Part shown: positions 8,003-17,676 of the stretch, in pieces
Numbering within the stretch: the stretch's first letter is position 1
Layout: every line of letters starts with the position of its first letter
Source: Pseudomonas sp. SLFW
GTDB taxonomy: Bacteria > Pseudomonadota > Gammaproteobacteria > Pseudomonadales > Pseudomonadaceae
DNA length: 64,000 nucleotides
NCBI RefSeq assembly: GCF_009905615.1
Contig: NZ_JAAAKW010000001.1
Location: 248,001-312,000 of the forward strand
Direction of reading: 5' to 3'
Made by a program: the position numbers and the translations under genes
Notes under the pieces: model-generated
What the model was told of the DNA's origin: nothing
The model's input: only the letters and a program-made list of their open reading frames with translations
Databases searched by the model: none

Positions 8003-9238
8003 TCACGCGATCCCCAAAAACCGCATCAACTCCTCTTTCTGGGCCATCGCATCGCGGCGGCCCAGTTCGATCAATTCGCTGCAATACCCCGACTCGAACA
8101 GCAGATAACTCAATACCCCTGCCCCGCTGGTCTTGGTCGCGCCGGGCCCGCGCAGAAAGGTGCGCAGGGCAGGCGGCAGTTCGCGACGGTGGCGGGCGGC
8201 GATTTCGTCGAGGGGCTGGCTCGGGGAAATGACCAGCACCTCCACCGGAGCCAGCGACTGCACCGGCGTCGGCTGTTCGGACACCTGCGGCGACGGCTCG
8301 GGTGGCGAGGGCAACATGCGACTCAGCAAATTCAGCCGCTCCAGCAACTCGATGTCGCTCTCCAGGCTGTCAATGAACGTGCTGTTGAGCATGTGCCCGC
8401 TGATCTGCGCCAGACTCGGCTGCGCGCCGCTCACGACCCGGTGCACGGGCTTGTTCGCCCCCGGTCCGCGAGGGTTGCCGCTGACGCCCACCACCAGCAC
8501 CCGATTGGCGCCCAGGTGCAGCGCCGGGCTGATCGGCGCCGATTGCCGCACCGCGCCATCGCCAAAATATTCGTGTTCGAGTTTGACCGGGGCGAACAGC
8601 AGCGGAATCGCAGAACTCGCCAGCAGATGATCGACCGTCAGCCGCGTTGGCACGCCGACGCGCCGATGCCGCAGCCAGGAATCGATGGTGCCTTTGCCCT
8701 GATAGAACGTGACCGCCTGCCCCGACTCGTAGCCAAACGCCGTGACCGCAACGGCCCGCAAATGCCGACCTTCGATGGCCTCATCAATGCCTTCGAGGTT
8801 CAGGCGCTCGGTCAGCAAATCTTTCAACGGCGAGCTGTTGAGCAACGCCACGGGGATCTGCTTGCGACCGATCCCCAACAGGCTTCGCCCGAAGAACCGG
8901 GTCGCCTGACGAATCACCCCGGACCAATCGCTGCGCAACACCTGATGGCTGCGAAAGCTCTGCCAGAAGACCGTGAGTTCATGAATAGCCGTGCGAAATT
9001 GCGCAGCCCCGCTGGCGAGTTTCACCGCGTTGATGGCGCCCGCAGACGTGCCGACGATGACCGGAAACGGGTTCTTCGCGCCCGCAGGCAGCAGGTCGGC
9101 GATCCCTGCGAGCACGCCCACCTGATAGGCCGCCCGAGCGCCGCCGCCGGAAAGGATCAGCCCGGTGATCGACTCGCGACCGACCGGAACCGTTGAAGCG
9201 CTGTTGACTGTTTTTTGTTCTGCTGCGCTTGTCGTCAT
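8003..9238 (-). CDS. Patatin-like phospholipase
   Basis: 411 residues. All patatin catalytic elements are present: glycine-rich oxyanion loop LILSGGGARAAYQVG (near residue 28), nucleophile Ser in GTSAGAINA (near residue 65), and catalytic Asp in the DGA triplet of YFGDGAVRQ (near residue 220). These enzymes cleave acyl chains from lipids with a Ser-Asp dyad. There is no signal peptide, so a cytoplasmic or inner-membrane-associated location is likely. The C-terminal 100 residues are proline-rich and then helical, a common extension in Pseudomonas members. It is encoded next to lpxL in the same direction with a 19-base gap, so cotranscription is likely. Confidence 0.88.
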   Translation of the reverse strand: MTTSAAEQKTVNSASTVPVGRESITGLILSGGGARAAYQVGVLAGIADLLPAGAKNPFPVIVGTSAGAINAVKLASGAAQFRTAIHELTVFWQSFRSHQVLRSDWSGVIRQATRFFGRSLLGIGRKQIPVALLNSSPLKDLLTERLNLEGIDEAIEGRHLRAVAVTAFGYESGQAVTFYQGKGTIDSWLRHRRVGVPTRLTVDHLLASSAIPLLFAPVKLEHEYFGDGAVRQSAPISPALHLGANRVLVVGVSGNPRGPGANKPVHRVVSGAQPSLAQISGHMLNSTFIDSLESDIELLERLNLLSRMLPSPPEPSPQVSEQPTPVQSLAPVEVLVISPSQPLDEIAARHRRELPPALRTFLRGPGATKTSGAGVLSYLLFESGYCSELIELGRRDAMAQKEELMRFLGIA

Positions 9239-9257
9239 AAAACCTCAGCCCTAGGTA

Positions 9258-10190
9258 TCAGCCCCGCTTTTTATACAGCTTCGGCTCACCGGGCGGCCTG
9301 CTCTTGAACCGCCGGTGTGCCCACAGATACTGCTCGGGGCAGGCCGTCACGGCCCGCTCGACCCATTGATTGATGCGCAGGCAATCGGCCTCGTCGCTCT
9401 CGCCGGGAAAATCGGTCAACGCCGAGTGGATCACCAGCTTGTAACCGCTACCGTCCGCCAGACGCTCTTGGGTGAACGGCACCACGAGGGCGCGGCCGAG
9501 GGTGGCGAATTTGCTGGTGGCCGGTACGGTGGCGGCCTGAATGCCGAACAGCGGCACGAACAGGCTCTGCTTGACGCCGTAGTCCTGATCCGGCGCGTAC
9601 CAGATCGCGCGGCCCTTGCGCAGTTGCTTGATCATGCCGCGCACGTCTTCGCGCTCGACGGCGATGGAATCCAGGTTGTGCCGCTCGCGGCCTCGGCGCT
9701 GCACGTAGTCGAACACCGGGTTCTTGTGCTCGCGGTACATGCCGTCGATGGTGTGCTGCTGACCGAGCAACGCTGCGCCGACTTCCAGCGTGGTGAAGTG
9801 CAGCGCCATGAGGATGACGCCCTGCCCTTGCTCATGAGGCTGCTTGAGGTGTTCAAGCCCTTCGATGTGCGCCAGCTTGGCAAGGCGCGTCGGGCTCCAC
9901 CACCAGCTCATGGCCATTTCGAAAAAGGCGATCCCGGTGGAGGCGAAATTTTCCTTGAGCAGGCGTTTGCGCTCGGCTTTCGAAAACTGGGGAAAACACA
10001 GTTCAAGGTTGCGCGCCGCGATGATGCGACGGTCGGTGGCGAAGTAATACATGACCCCGCCCAGCGCCCGGCCTATAGCGACCAGCGCCCGAAACGGCAA
10101 CTGCACCACCAGCCAGAGCATTCCCAGCCCCAGCCAGAGGAGCCAGAAGCGGGGATGAAGAAATTGGGCTCGAAAACGCGGGCGTTCCAT
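9258..10190 (-). CDS. lpxL: LpxL/HtrB-type lipid A acyltransferase
   Basis: 310 residues from the ATG at 10190 ([20 protein letters not shown]). The longer open frame upstream is not supported. An N-terminal membrane helix lies at 15-35, followed by the acyltransferase domain with the HX4E motif HFTTLE near residue 133, and by the [16 protein letters not shown] segment [12 protein letters not shown] and VPATSKFA that are conserved in lauroyl/palmitoleoyl transferases. It transfers a secondary acyl chain to lipid A at the inner membrane. PAO1 has an equivalent gene immediately divergent from minC, as here. Which acyl chain is used is not visible in the sequence. Confidence 0.92.
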   Translation of the reverse strand: MERPRFRAQFLHPRFWLLWLGLGMLWLVVQLPFRALVAIGRALGGVMYYFATDRRIIAARNLELCFPQFSKAERKRLLKENFASTGIAFFEMAMSWWWSPTRLAKLAHIEGLEHLKQPHEQGQGVILMALHFTTLEVGAALLGQQHTIDGMYREHKNPVFDYVQRRGRERHNLDSIAVEREDVRGMIKQLRKGRAIWYAPDQDYGVKQSLFVPLFGIQAATVPATSKFATLGRALVVPFTQERLADGSGYKLVIHSALTDFPGESDEADCLRINQWVERAVTACPEQYLWAHRRFKSRPPGEPKLYKKRG

Positions 10191-10335
10191 TACAGCTTCC
10201 GTCAGGACAAAGGCGGGCATTCTACATCGGTTCGAGCACTTCCGTGACGCTTCGTCGGTTGCGGCTCCCTTGCGACTCGCGGGCGTTCTCGTTATAAGTC
10301 TCGGCACTTTTAGCGACAAGCCGCTGTATGCCGAC

Positions 10336-11082
10336 ATGAGCCAAATCGAATTGCAAGACAAGGACCCCGTGTTCCAGCTGAAGGGCAGCATGCTGGCCAT
10401 CACCGTGCTGGAACTGGCCCGTAACAACCTTGAAGCACTGGATCGTCAGCTGGCCGCCAAGGTCGCTCAGGCGCCCAATTTCTTCAGCAATACGCCGCTG
10501 GTGCTGGCGCTGGACAAGCTGCCCCCCAACGAAGGCGCCGTCGATCTGCAAGCGATGATGCGCATCTGTCGCCATCACGGCCTGCGCACCCTGGCCATTC
10601 GCGCCAACCGCATCGAAGACATCGCCGCTGCCATTGCCATCGACCTGCCGGTCCTGCCGCCATCCGGCGCGCGTGAAAGACCCCTCGATCCGACGGAAGG
10701 TGAAATAAAGAAAAAGCCCGAAGTGGTGGAAAAACCACCGGAGCCTCTGATCAAGCCGACCAAGATAATCACGGCTCCTGTGCGCGGCGGCCAGCAGATT
10801 TACGCGCAAGGTTCGGACCTGGTGGTGATTTCCTCGGTCAGTCCCGGTGCGGAACTTCTCGCCGATGGCAACATCCATGTGTATGGCCCGATGCGGGGCC
10901 GGGCACTGGCAGGCATCAAGGGCGACACCAAGGCCCGGATTTTCTGCCAGCAAATGGTGGCCGAACTGGTCTCCATCGCCGGGCAATACAAGGTTGCGGA
11001 AGACCTGCGACGTGACCCTCTCTGGGGGGCCGGGGTACAAGTCAGTCTGTCCGGTGACGTGTTGAACATCATCCGTCTTTAA
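10336..11082 (+). CDS. minC: Septum site-determining protein MinC
   Basis: 248 residues from the ATG at 10336 ([20 protein letters not shown]). The N-terminal MinC domain that antagonises FtsZ assembly spans about 5-105. A charged proline-rich linker ([17 protein letters not shown]) follows. The C-terminal beta-helix domain, about 145-245, carries the [15 protein letters not shown] and [24 protein letters not shown] motifs that bind MinD and the septum. A longer frame to 10270 exists but lacks family similarity upstream of this Met. The ribosome site is weak. It is first in minCDE and divergent from lpxL. Confidence 0.97.
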   Translation: MSQIELQDKDPVFQLKGSMLAITVLELARNNLEALDRQLAAKVAQAPNFFSNTPLVLALDKLPPNEGAVDLQAMMRICRHHGLRTLAIRANRIEDIAAAIAIDLPVLPPSGARERPLDPTEGEIKKKPEVVEKPPEPLIKPTKIITAPVRGGQQIYAQGSDLVVISSVSPGAELLADGNIHVYGPMRGRALAGIKGDTKARIFCQQMVAELVSIAGQYKVAEDLRRDPLWGAGVQVSLSGDVLNIIRL

Positions 11083-11277
11083 CGGATACTGCGCCATTTT
11101 CAAAGCCACTCTGATTCGTCGCGAAAACGATGCAAAGGGAAAGGAAATCCGGGAAATTCATTTGTTTTCTCGAAACATGAGCATCGCAAGACGCTCGTTT
11201 CTTTCTCTGTTCGAAAAACGCTGCGTGATGAGGGGCTATTCAGGGACTAGCCGTCCTACTTTTAGGGGTGATACACC

Positions 11278-12090
11278 TTGGCCAAGATTCTCGTGGTTAC
11301 ATCCGGCAAGGGTGGTGTGGGCAAGACCACCACCAGCGCCGCTATCGGTACCGGTCTCGCATTGCGCGGCCACAAAACGGTCATCGTCGACTTCGACGTC
11401 GGTCTGCGTAACCTCGACCTGATCATGGGTTGCGAGCGTCGCGTCGTGTATGACTTCGTCAACGTGGTCAATGGCGAAGCCAACCTGCAACAGGCGCTGA
11501 TCAAGGACAAGAAGATCGAAGGTCTTTATGTCCTGGCCGCCAGCCAGACCCGTGACAAGGAAGCGCTGACCAAAGAAGGCGTGGAAAAGGTCCTGATGGA
11601 ACTCAAGGAATCCTTCGAGTACATCGTCTGCGACTCCCCTGCCGGTATCGAAACGGGCGCTCACCTGGCGATGTACTTCGCCGACGAAGCGATCGTCGTG
11701 ACCAACCCTGAAGTGTCCTCCGTCCGTGACTCGGACCGCATGCTGGGCCTGCTGGCCAGCAAATCGCGCCGTGCCGAGCGCAACGAAGACCCGATCAAGG
11801 AACACCTGCTCCTGACCCGCTACAACCCTGAGCGCGTGAGCAAAGGCGAAATGCTGGGCGTGGAAGACGTCAAGGAAATCCTGGCCGTCACCCTGCTCGG
11901 CGTGATTCCTGAATCCCAGGCTGTACTCAAGGCTTCCAACCAGGGCGTGCCTGTCATCCTCGATGACCAGAGTGATGCCGGTCAGGCGTACAGCGATGCT
12001 GTCGACCGCCTGTTGGGCAAAGACCGCGAGCACCGCTTCCTGGACGTACAGAAAAAAGGATTTTTCGAACGCCTGTTCGGGGGTAACTAA
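11278..12090 (+). CDS. minD: Septum site-determining ATPase MinD
   Basis: 270 residues, starting with TTG at 11278 behind a clear TAGGGGTG ribosome site. The next Met is far inside the protein, so TTG is the real start. The deviant Walker A motif [10 protein letters not shown] is at residues 10-19, switch I is in [14 protein letters not shown], and switch II is in [11 protein letters not shown]. The C-terminal amphipathic membrane-targeting helix is [12 protein letters not shown]. MinD recruits MinC to the membrane and is displaced by MinE, producing pole-to-pole oscillation. A 195-base gap separates it from minC, and its stop codon overlaps minE by one base. Confidence 0.98.
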   Translation: MAKILVVTSGKGGVGKTTTSAAIGTGLALRGHKTVIVDFDVGLRNLDLIMGCERRVVYDFVNVVNGEANLQQALIKDKKIEGLYVLAASQTRDKEALTKEGVEKVLMELKESFEYIVCDSPAGIETGAHLAMYFADEAIVVTNPEVSSVRDSDRMLGLLASKSRRAERNEDPIKEHLLLTRYNPERVSKGEMLGVEDVKEILAVTLLGVIPESQAVLKASNQGVPVILDDQSDAGQAYSDAVDRLLGKDREHRFLDVQKKGFFERLFGGN

Positions 12091-12344
12091 TGAACATTTT
12101 TGACTTCTTTCGTGCCAACAAAAAGCCCAGTACCGCATCGGTCGCGAAAGAGCGTCTACAGATCATCGTGGCGCATGAACGCGGCCAACGCAGTACCCCG
12201 GACTACCTGCCCGCTCTGCAGAAAGAGCTGGTGGAAGTGATCCGTAAATACGTCCAGATCGAGGACGACAAAGTGCAGGTTGCGCTCGACAACGAGGGCA
12301 GCTACTCGATTCTGGAGCTCAACATCACCCTGCCTGATCGTTGA
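12090..12344 (+). CDS. minE: Cell division topological specificity factor MinE
   Basis: 84 residues, ATG overlapping the minD stop (TAATG). The N-terminal amphipathic stretch [22 protein letters not shown] precedes the MinD-contacting helix [13 protein letters not shown]. The topological specificity domain follows ([19 protein letters not shown], then beta strands [23 protein letters not shown]). It stimulates MinD ATPase to confine MinCD to the poles. Length and all conserved blocks are typical. Confidence 0.98.
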   Translation: MNIFDFFRANKKPSTASVAKERLQIIVAHERGQRSTPDYLPALQKELVEVIRKYVQIEDDKVQVALDNEGSYSILELNITLPDR

Positions 12345-12469
12345 TCGAACAGGCGGTCGCCACGGCGGCTCGGTTGCCCTGATCCCTTCGCGGGATTGCG
12401 GTGAGCGAGCCGCCGTTGGCGTTTGTAAACACACCGATTTTTGCTCTGAGAGTGCTACGAGGCTGTTCG

Positions 12470-13105
12470 ATGCCGCTGTCCAATGTCCACATTCTCCATC
12501 AGGACGATGCCGTTCTGGTGGTGAACAAGCCTACCCTGCTGCTGTCGGTCCCTGGTCGTGCGGACGACAACAAGGACTGCCTGATTACGCGCCTGCAGGA
12601 AAACGGCTACCCCGAAGCGCGCATTGTCCATCGTCTGGACTGGGAAACGTCCGGGATCATTCTGCTGGCCCGCGATGCGGACGCCCATCGGGAGTTGTCG
12701 CGGCAGTTTCACGACCGCGAAACCGAAAAGGCCTACACGGCACTGGCGTGGGGCCAACCGGCGCTGGACAGCGGCAGCATCGACCTGCCGTTGCGCTACG
12801 ACCCGCCGACCAAACCTCGACATGTGGTCGATCACGAACTCGGCAAACATGCGCTGACGTTCTGGAAGGTCCTGGAGCGCTATGACACACACTGCCGAGT
12901 GGAGCTGACACCGATTACCGGTCGGTCTCATCAGTTGCGCGTGCATATGTTATCGATTGGGCATCCGTTGTTGGGGGATGGGTTGTATGCACATCCCGAG
13001 GCATTGGCGGCGTACCCGCGGTTGTGCCTGCACGCGAGCATGTTGACGTTTACCCATCCGGTGACGAAAGAGCGCATGCGGTTCGAGTGTGTGGCGCCGT
13101 TTTGA
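12470..13105 (+). CDS. rluA: RluA-family 23S rRNA/tRNA pseudouridine synthase
   Basis: 211 residues from the ATG at 12470 (MPLSNVHILHQDDAVLVVNK). The frame extends upstream, but family similarity starts here. Catalytic Asp lies in HRLDWETSGIILLARD (near residue 52). The downstream RluA motif GRSHQLRVHM is near residue 158, and GHPLLGDGLY follows. The lack of an S4 domain and the short length fit RluA (pseudouridine 746 of 23S rRNA and 32 of tRNA) rather than RluC/RluD. It is downstream of minE, as in P. aeruginosa. Confidence 0.93.
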   Translation: MPLSNVHILHQDDAVLVVNKPTLLLSVPGRADDNKDCLITRLQENGYPEARIVHRLDWETSGIILLARDADAHRELSRQFHDRETEKAYTALAWGQPALDSGSIDLPLRYDPPTKPRHVVDHELGKHALTFWKVLERYDTHCRVELTPITGRSHQLRVHMLSIGHPLLGDGLYAHPEALAAYPRLCLHASMLTFTHPVTKERMRFECVAPF

Positions 13106-13140
13106 GGGGCTGGAATCTGCTGGCTTGAGATTGTTACTCT

Positions 13141-13326
13141 GACGCCCTTCGGGCCTGATCGCGAGCAAGCTCACTCCTACATTTGCTTAAACGCGCCATA
13201 GCCTGACAGACCGAGTTGTAAGCCTTGAGAGCCTGGCACCAAGGCCACACGCCCGGTCCAGCAGATGCGGCGCGTTGCAAAAGATGTAGGAGTGAGCTTG
13301 CTCGCGATCAGGCCCCGAAGGGCGTC
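13141..13326. repeat. Long outward-facing inverted repeat, REP family C
   Basis: Arms of 42-43 bases at 13141-13182 and 13284-13326 match almost perfectly as inverted copies. Each contains the family C core GAGCAAGCTCACTCC plus an extra GACGCCCTTCGGGCC flank. The cores point the opposite way from the other family C doublets (28644, 37621, 55450). Confidence 0.85.
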
Positions 13327-13407
13327 AAAGTAAGCGTCTAGAGCCAACCATCTCGCCCCGGCCCGCATACGCCTGTAAACTCCCGCCATTGCTGTCTGGA
13401 GTAACTT

Positions 13408-14697
13408 ATGCGCGAAGAGTTGAACCAAGGCCTGATCGATTTTCTCAAGGCCTCTCCCACCCCGTTTCACGCCACCGCCAGTCTGGTGCAACGTCTCGAA
13501 GGCGCCGGTTATCAGCGCCTCGACGAACGCGAGCCTTGGCACACCGAAACCGGTGGCCGCTACTACGTCACCCGTAACGACTCTTCCCTCGTCGCCTTCA
13601 AGCTGGGTCGCCTGTCGCCTCTGATCGGTGGCATTCGCCTCGTGGGCGCTCACACCGACAGCCCCTGCCTGCGGGTCAAACCCCAACCCGAGTTGCAGCG
13701 TCAGGGTTTCTGGCAGTTGGGCGTCGAGGTCTACGGCGGTGCGCTGTTGGCCCCGTGGTTCGACCGTGACCTGTCACTCGCGGGCCGTGTCACGTTCCGT
13801 CGCGACGGCAAGGTCGAAAGCCAACTGATCGACTTCAAGCTGCCCATCGCGATCATCCCTAATCTGGCGATTCACCTCAATCGCACCGCCAACGAAGGCT
13901 GGCAGATCAATCCGCAGAACGAATTGCCACCGATCCTCGCCCAAGTGGCCGGTGACGAGCGCGCCGATTTCCGCGCCCTGCTGACCGACCAGCTCGCCCG
14001 CGAGCACGGCCTGAACGCCGACGTTGTGCTCGATTACGAGCTGAGTTTTTACGACACCCAAAGCGCGGCGGTCATTGGCCTGAATGGCGATTTTATCGCC
14101 GGTGCGCGGCTGGACAACCTGCTGTCGTGCTTCGCTGGCCTGCAAGCGCTGCTCAATGCCGATGGCGAAGAGACCTGCGTGCTGATCTGCACCGACCACG
14201 AAGAGGTCGGCTCGACCTCCGCGTGCGGCGCCGACGGCCCGATGCTGGAACAAGTGCTGCAACGTCTGCTGCCAGAAGGCGACGACTATGTGCGCACGGT
14301 GCAGAAGTCGCTGCTGATTTCCGCCGACAACGCCCACGGCGTGCACCCGAACTACGCTGACAAGCACGACGGCAACCACGGCCCGAAACTCAACGCCGGC
14401 CCTGTGATCAAGGTCAACAGCAACCAGCGCTACGCGACCAACAGCGAAACCGCCGGTTTCTTCCGCCATCTGTGCATGGCCGAGGAAGTTCCGGTGCAGA
14501 GCTTCGTGGTGCGCAGCGACATGGCCTGTGGCTCGACCATCGGCCCGATCACCGCCGGGCATCTGGGCGTGCGCACCGTCGACATCGGCCTGCCGACGTT
14601 CGCCATGCACTCGATCCGTGAGCTGGCAGGCAGTCAGGACCTGGCGCACCTGGTCAAAGTGCTGACCGCGTTTTATGCGAGTGCCGAGTTGCCGTAA
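13408..14697 (+). CDS. apeB: M18 family aspartyl aminopeptidase
   Basis: 429 residues. The first metal-binding His lies in [16 protein letters not shown] (near residue 79). The bridging Asp lies in [13 protein letters not shown], the catalytic Glu pair in [17 protein letters not shown] (near residue 265), and the last ligand His in [12 protein letters not shown] (near residue 405). This is the complete dinuclear zinc site of M18 aminopeptidases, which remove N-terminal acidic residues in the cytoplasm. Order after rluA is as in PAO1 (PA3246-PA3247). Confidence 0.95.
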   Translation: MREELNQGLIDFLKASPTPFHATASLVQRLEGAGYQRLDEREPWHTETGGRYYVTRNDSSLVAFKLGRLSPLIGGIRLVGAHTDSPCLRVKPQPELQRQGFWQLGVEVYGGALLAPWFDRDLSLAGRVTFRRDGKVESQLIDFKLPIAIIPNLAIHLNRTANEGWQINPQNELPPILAQVAGDERADFRALLTDQLAREHGLNADVVLDYELSFYDTQSAAVIGLNGDFIAGARLDNLLSCFAGLQALLNADGEETCVLICTDHEEVGSTSACGADGPMLEQVLQRLLPEGDDYVRTVQKSLLISADNAHGVHPNYADKHDGNHGPKLNAGPVIKVNSNQRYATNSETAGFFRHLCMAEEVPVQSFVVRSDMACGSTIGPITAGHLGVRTVDIGLPTFAMHSIRELAGSQDLAHLVKVLTAFYASAELP

Positions 14698-14905
14698 GCG
14701 TTGCTCTCATCTGTGGGTCCGGCTCGCAGCAGAGCGGCCGCCCACAGAACATTGAGGCGCTTAAGAACCCTTGCCAATTTAGATAACCGGTCGCTATTAC
14801 GCCTATCGCAACTCGGTCTTCCCCGTCCGGGAATATTCGTTGCACCTGGCTTGCCTCCTGCCGATCATGAAACTTCATTGATTCACTTGGACAGTGAGGC
14901 AAACC

Positions 14906-15118
14906 ATGGATATCTCCGCAGCTGAAGTAAAAACATTAACGGATAGACAAACCGAGCTTGAGCAACAAATCCCTCTCTTGCAGCAAGAACTGGCAGATAT
15001 CACAAGCACTCTTGAGTCTCTAAAGGCTGGTAGCAGTGAACCGTCATTAGCCCAAGCCTCTACTCCGTTGGAAGCAATGAGCAATACAACATCAGCGGGC
15101 CTTAAGGGGCTGTTGTAA
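14906..15118 (+). CDS. Possible small coiled-coil protein, 70 residues
   Basis: I do not recognise this frame. The ATG at 14906 has GAGG 7-10 bases upstream. Residues 8-43 (VKTLTDRQTELEQQIPLLQQ onward) show a heptad-like pattern of Leu/Ile with Glu/Gln, suggesting one coiled coil, followed by a Ser/Thr/Ala-rich tail. The local GC content is lower than in neighbouring genes. Short length and unknown family make it only a candidate. Confidence 0.4.
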   Translation: MDISAAEVKTLTDRQTELEQQIPLLQQELADITSTLESLKAGSSEPSLAQASTPLEAMSNTTSAGLKGLL

Positions 15119-15369
15119 CAAGCGCTGGAGAATGAACTGCGCAATCTAACTTGCTCTCTGTAGCAGCGCGGTTTGCTGGCGTCAGCAAACTCAACACCGC
15201 CACCGCAGTCAATCCATGCTGCTACGGGAGTCGCCTGATCTGAACCATGACAGAAAATGATTCTCGCCAACATTGAGTGCCGCTCGTAAAATCGCGGGTC
15301 TTGCCTGTACGCACGGCTGACTTCAATTCAGTCGCATCAGGTGCCTGTTGATTCGAGGTTCATTGTCTG
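15119..15369. repeat. Intergenic region with a degenerate REP-like doublet
   Basis: CTGTAGCAGCGCGGTTTGCT at 15161 and CTGCTACGGGAG near 15218 form weak inverted arms resembling family D. The remaining bases show nothing I can support. Confidence 0.4.
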
Positions 15370-17556
15370 GTGATTGCGCCTGCCCGCCTACTCTTCCTGT
15401 CGCGCCTGCTGCTGATCTGTCTGCTGGCGCTGTTCCCCGCCGCGCTCACTCAGGCAGCCGGATTGCCCAGCCTGCTCGGTGGCCAAAAAGCCCAACCTCA
15501 AGCCCAGGAACCCTTGGGCCAGTCCCTCGACGAGGTCATCACCTCGCTGGAAAACGATCAGCAACGCAGCAAATTGCTGGACGATCTGAAGAAGCTTCGC
15601 GACGCGACGAAGAAAGCCCAACCCACTGCCGAGCAAGGCGTGCTGGGGCTGATCGGGAGCACGCTTCACGATTTCGAGAAGCAGTTCACTGGCGATGACA
15701 GCCCGCTCAGTCGCTGGGGCGACGAGGTGTCGCTGGCCGAGCAAGAGCTGATGGACCTGCTGCTGCCCGCCAATCAATGGTGGCCGATCATGTTCAGCTT
15801 CGCCCTGGTGATTGCGCTGTGGAGCTTGCTGGCCGCCGCGCTGATCTGGCTGAGCCATCGAGTGCGGGTGCGCTTCGGGCTGTCGGAAGAACTGCCGCAA
15901 CACCCGCGTCCGACCGACATGCTGCGCTTCGCCCTACGCAAACTGGGGCCATGGCTGATTGCGTTGGTCATCACGGTTTACTTGAGCTATTCCCTGCCGC
16001 CTTCCCTAGGCCGCGATCTGGCGATGGTCTTGGCGTATGCGCTTGTTGTCGGCACGCTGTTTTCGGCGATCTGCGTGATTGCCTTCTCACTGCTCGACGG
16101 CCCTCACCGGCATCAGGCGCTGTACATCCTGCGGCATCAGGCGTTTCGGCCGCTGTGGTGGATCGGCAGTTTTGCCGCCTTCGGTGAAGCGCTGAGCGAC
16201 CCGCGATTGGTGGCCAGCCTCGGTGCCCATCTGGCGCACACCACCGCGACCCTGGCCAACGTCATGGCGGCGATTTCCACGGGGCTGTTCATCGTCCGCT
16301 TCCGTCGGCCCATCGCGCATTTGATCCGCAATCAGCCGCTGTCCCGCCGCTTGAAACGCCGCGCCCTGAGCGACACCATCGAAATCCTCGGCAGCTTCTG
16401 GTACTTGCCTGCGCTGGTGCTGGTGGGCGTGTCGCTGTTCGCCACGTTCTTCTCGGCGGGCGACACCAGCACCGCGCTGCGCCAGTCGCTGATCTGTACC
16501 GTGTTGCTGGTGTTGTGCATGGTCATCAACGGCCTGGTGCGTCGCCATTCGCAAAAACCGGCCCACGGTCATCGACGCCATGCGCTGTATTCGGACCGCC
16601 TGAAAAGCTTCGGTTATACCGTGGCGCATCTGGTGGTCTGGCTGGTGTTCATCGAGTTGGGGCTGCGGGTCTGGGGCCTGTCGCTGATCCGTTTTTCCGA
16701 AGGCGACGGCCACGACATCAGCGTGCGCATCATCGGCCTGGCGACCACGCTGATCTTCGCCTGGCTGATCTGGATTCTCGCCGACACCGCGATTCATCAC
16801 GCCCTCACCCGCTCGCGCAAAGGCCTGGCCAACGCCCGTGCGCAGACGATGATGCCGCTGATCCGTAACGTGCTGTTCGTGACCATTTTCATCATTGCGG
16901 TGATCGTCGCACTGGCGAACATGGGGATGAACGTCACGCCGCTGCTGGCCGGTGCGGGTGTGATCGGTCTGGCCATCGGTTTCGGTGCGCAGTCGCTGGT
17001 GGCGGACTTGATCACCGGGCTGTTCATCATCATCGAGGACTCCCTTGCCATCGACGATTACGTGGACGTCGGCGGGCATTTGGGCACCGTCGAAGGGCTG
17101 ACCATTCGCACCGTGCGCCTGCGTGACATCGACGGCATCGTTCACACGATCCCGTTCAGCGAGATCAAGAGCATCCAGAACTACTCGCGGGAATTCGGCT
17201 ACGCGATCTTTCGCATCGCGATTCCGTCGAACATGAACATCGATGATGCGCTGAAGATGATTCGCGACGTGGGCCAGAAAATGCGCACCGACCCGCTGCA
17301 ACGCCGCAACATCTGGTCGCCGCTGGAGATTCAGGGGGTGGAGAGTTTCGAGTCCGGCAACGCCATCCTCCGCGCGCGCTTCAAGACCGCACCGATCAAG
17401 CAATGGGAAGTGTCGCGGGCGTTCAACCTGTCGCTGAAACGTTACCTCGATGAAGCGGGCATGGACCTCGCGACGCCGCGCCTGAATGTGCAGGTGAACA
17501 CCAGTGGTGGGAGCGTGAGCGGGGTTCGCGGGAAGAAGGATGAAACGGCGGGTTGA
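15370..17556 (+). CDS. Large MscS-family mechanosensitive channel
   Basis: 728 residues from a GTG at 15370. A signal-peptide-like N-terminus is followed by a soluble region of about 100 residues. Around ten membrane helices run from about 140 to 560. The MscS pore helix is LLAGAGVIGLAIGFGAQSLVADLITG (near residue 525), with the beta domain DYVDVGGHLGTVEGLTIRTVRLRD and a cytoplasmic alpha/beta C-terminus. The length and extra N-terminal helices resemble the YbiO/YnaI type rather than small MscS. It would release solutes at hypo-osmotic shock. Betaine-related genes lie next to it, but no operon link is evident. Confidence 0.9.
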   Translation: MIAPARLLFLSRLLLICLLALFPAALTQAAGLPSLLGGQKAQPQAQEPLGQSLDEVITSLENDQQRSKLLDDLKKLRDATKKAQPTAEQGVLGLIGSTLHDFEKQFTGDDSPLSRWGDEVSLAEQELMDLLLPANQWWPIMFSFALVIALWSLLAAALIWLSHRVRVRFGLSEELPQHPRPTDMLRFALRKLGPWLIALVITVYLSYSLPPSLGRDLAMVLAYALVVGTLFSAICVIAFSLLDGPHRHQALYILRHQAFRPLWWIGSFAAFGEALSDPRLVASLGAHLAHTTATLANVMAAISTGLFIVRFRRPIAHLIRNQPLSRRLKRRALSDTIEILGSFWYLPALVLVGVSLFATFFSAGDTSTALRQSLICTVLLVLCMVINGLVRRHSQKPAHGHRRHALYSDRLKSFGYTVAHLVVWLVFIELGLRVWGLSLIRFSEGDGHDISVRIIGLATTLIFAWLIWILADTAIHHALTRSRKGLANARAQTMMPLIRNVLFVTIFIIAVIVALANMGMNVTPLLAGAGVIGLAIGFGAQSLVADLITGLFIIIEDSLAIDDYVDVGGHLGTVEGLTIRTVRLRDIDGIVHTIPFSEIKSIQNYSREFGYAIFRIAIPSNMNIDDALKMIRDVGQKMRTDPLQRRNIWSPLEIQGVESFESGNAILRARFKTAPIKQWEVSRAFNLSLKRYLDEAGMDLATPRLNVQVNTSGGSVSGVRGKKDETAG

Positions 17557-17580
17557 ACTCGCATGAAAGACACGAAACCC

Positions 17581-17649
17581 CTGTAGCAGTCCGGCTCGCC
17601 AGCGACATCCGTGTGGTCGCTGCCGCCGACAAGTCGGACTGCTGCAGGG
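17581..17649. repeat. REP doublet, family D (CTGTAGCAGTCCGGCTCGCC arms)
   Basis: Inverted arms surround a spacer of about 20 bases just after the mscS stop. It is related to the element at 23602 and might act as a transcription barrier between convergent genes. Confidence 0.75.
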
Positions 17650-17676
17650 GTTTCGTGTTTGTTGTTGAGCTTCAGA

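Noticed and set aside
7901..9196. 431-residue plus-strand frame opposite the patatin gene
   Set aside because: Starts inside a REP doublet and is antisense to intact patatin motifs.
10191..10427. N-terminal extension of LpxL to 389 residues
   Set aside because: The added residues have no family similarity and run across the divergent minC promoter and start region.
16087..17403. 438-residue minus-strand frame opposite the mscS gene
   Set aside because: Gln/Asp/His-rich shadow, no domain, and it lies fully over conserved channel helices.
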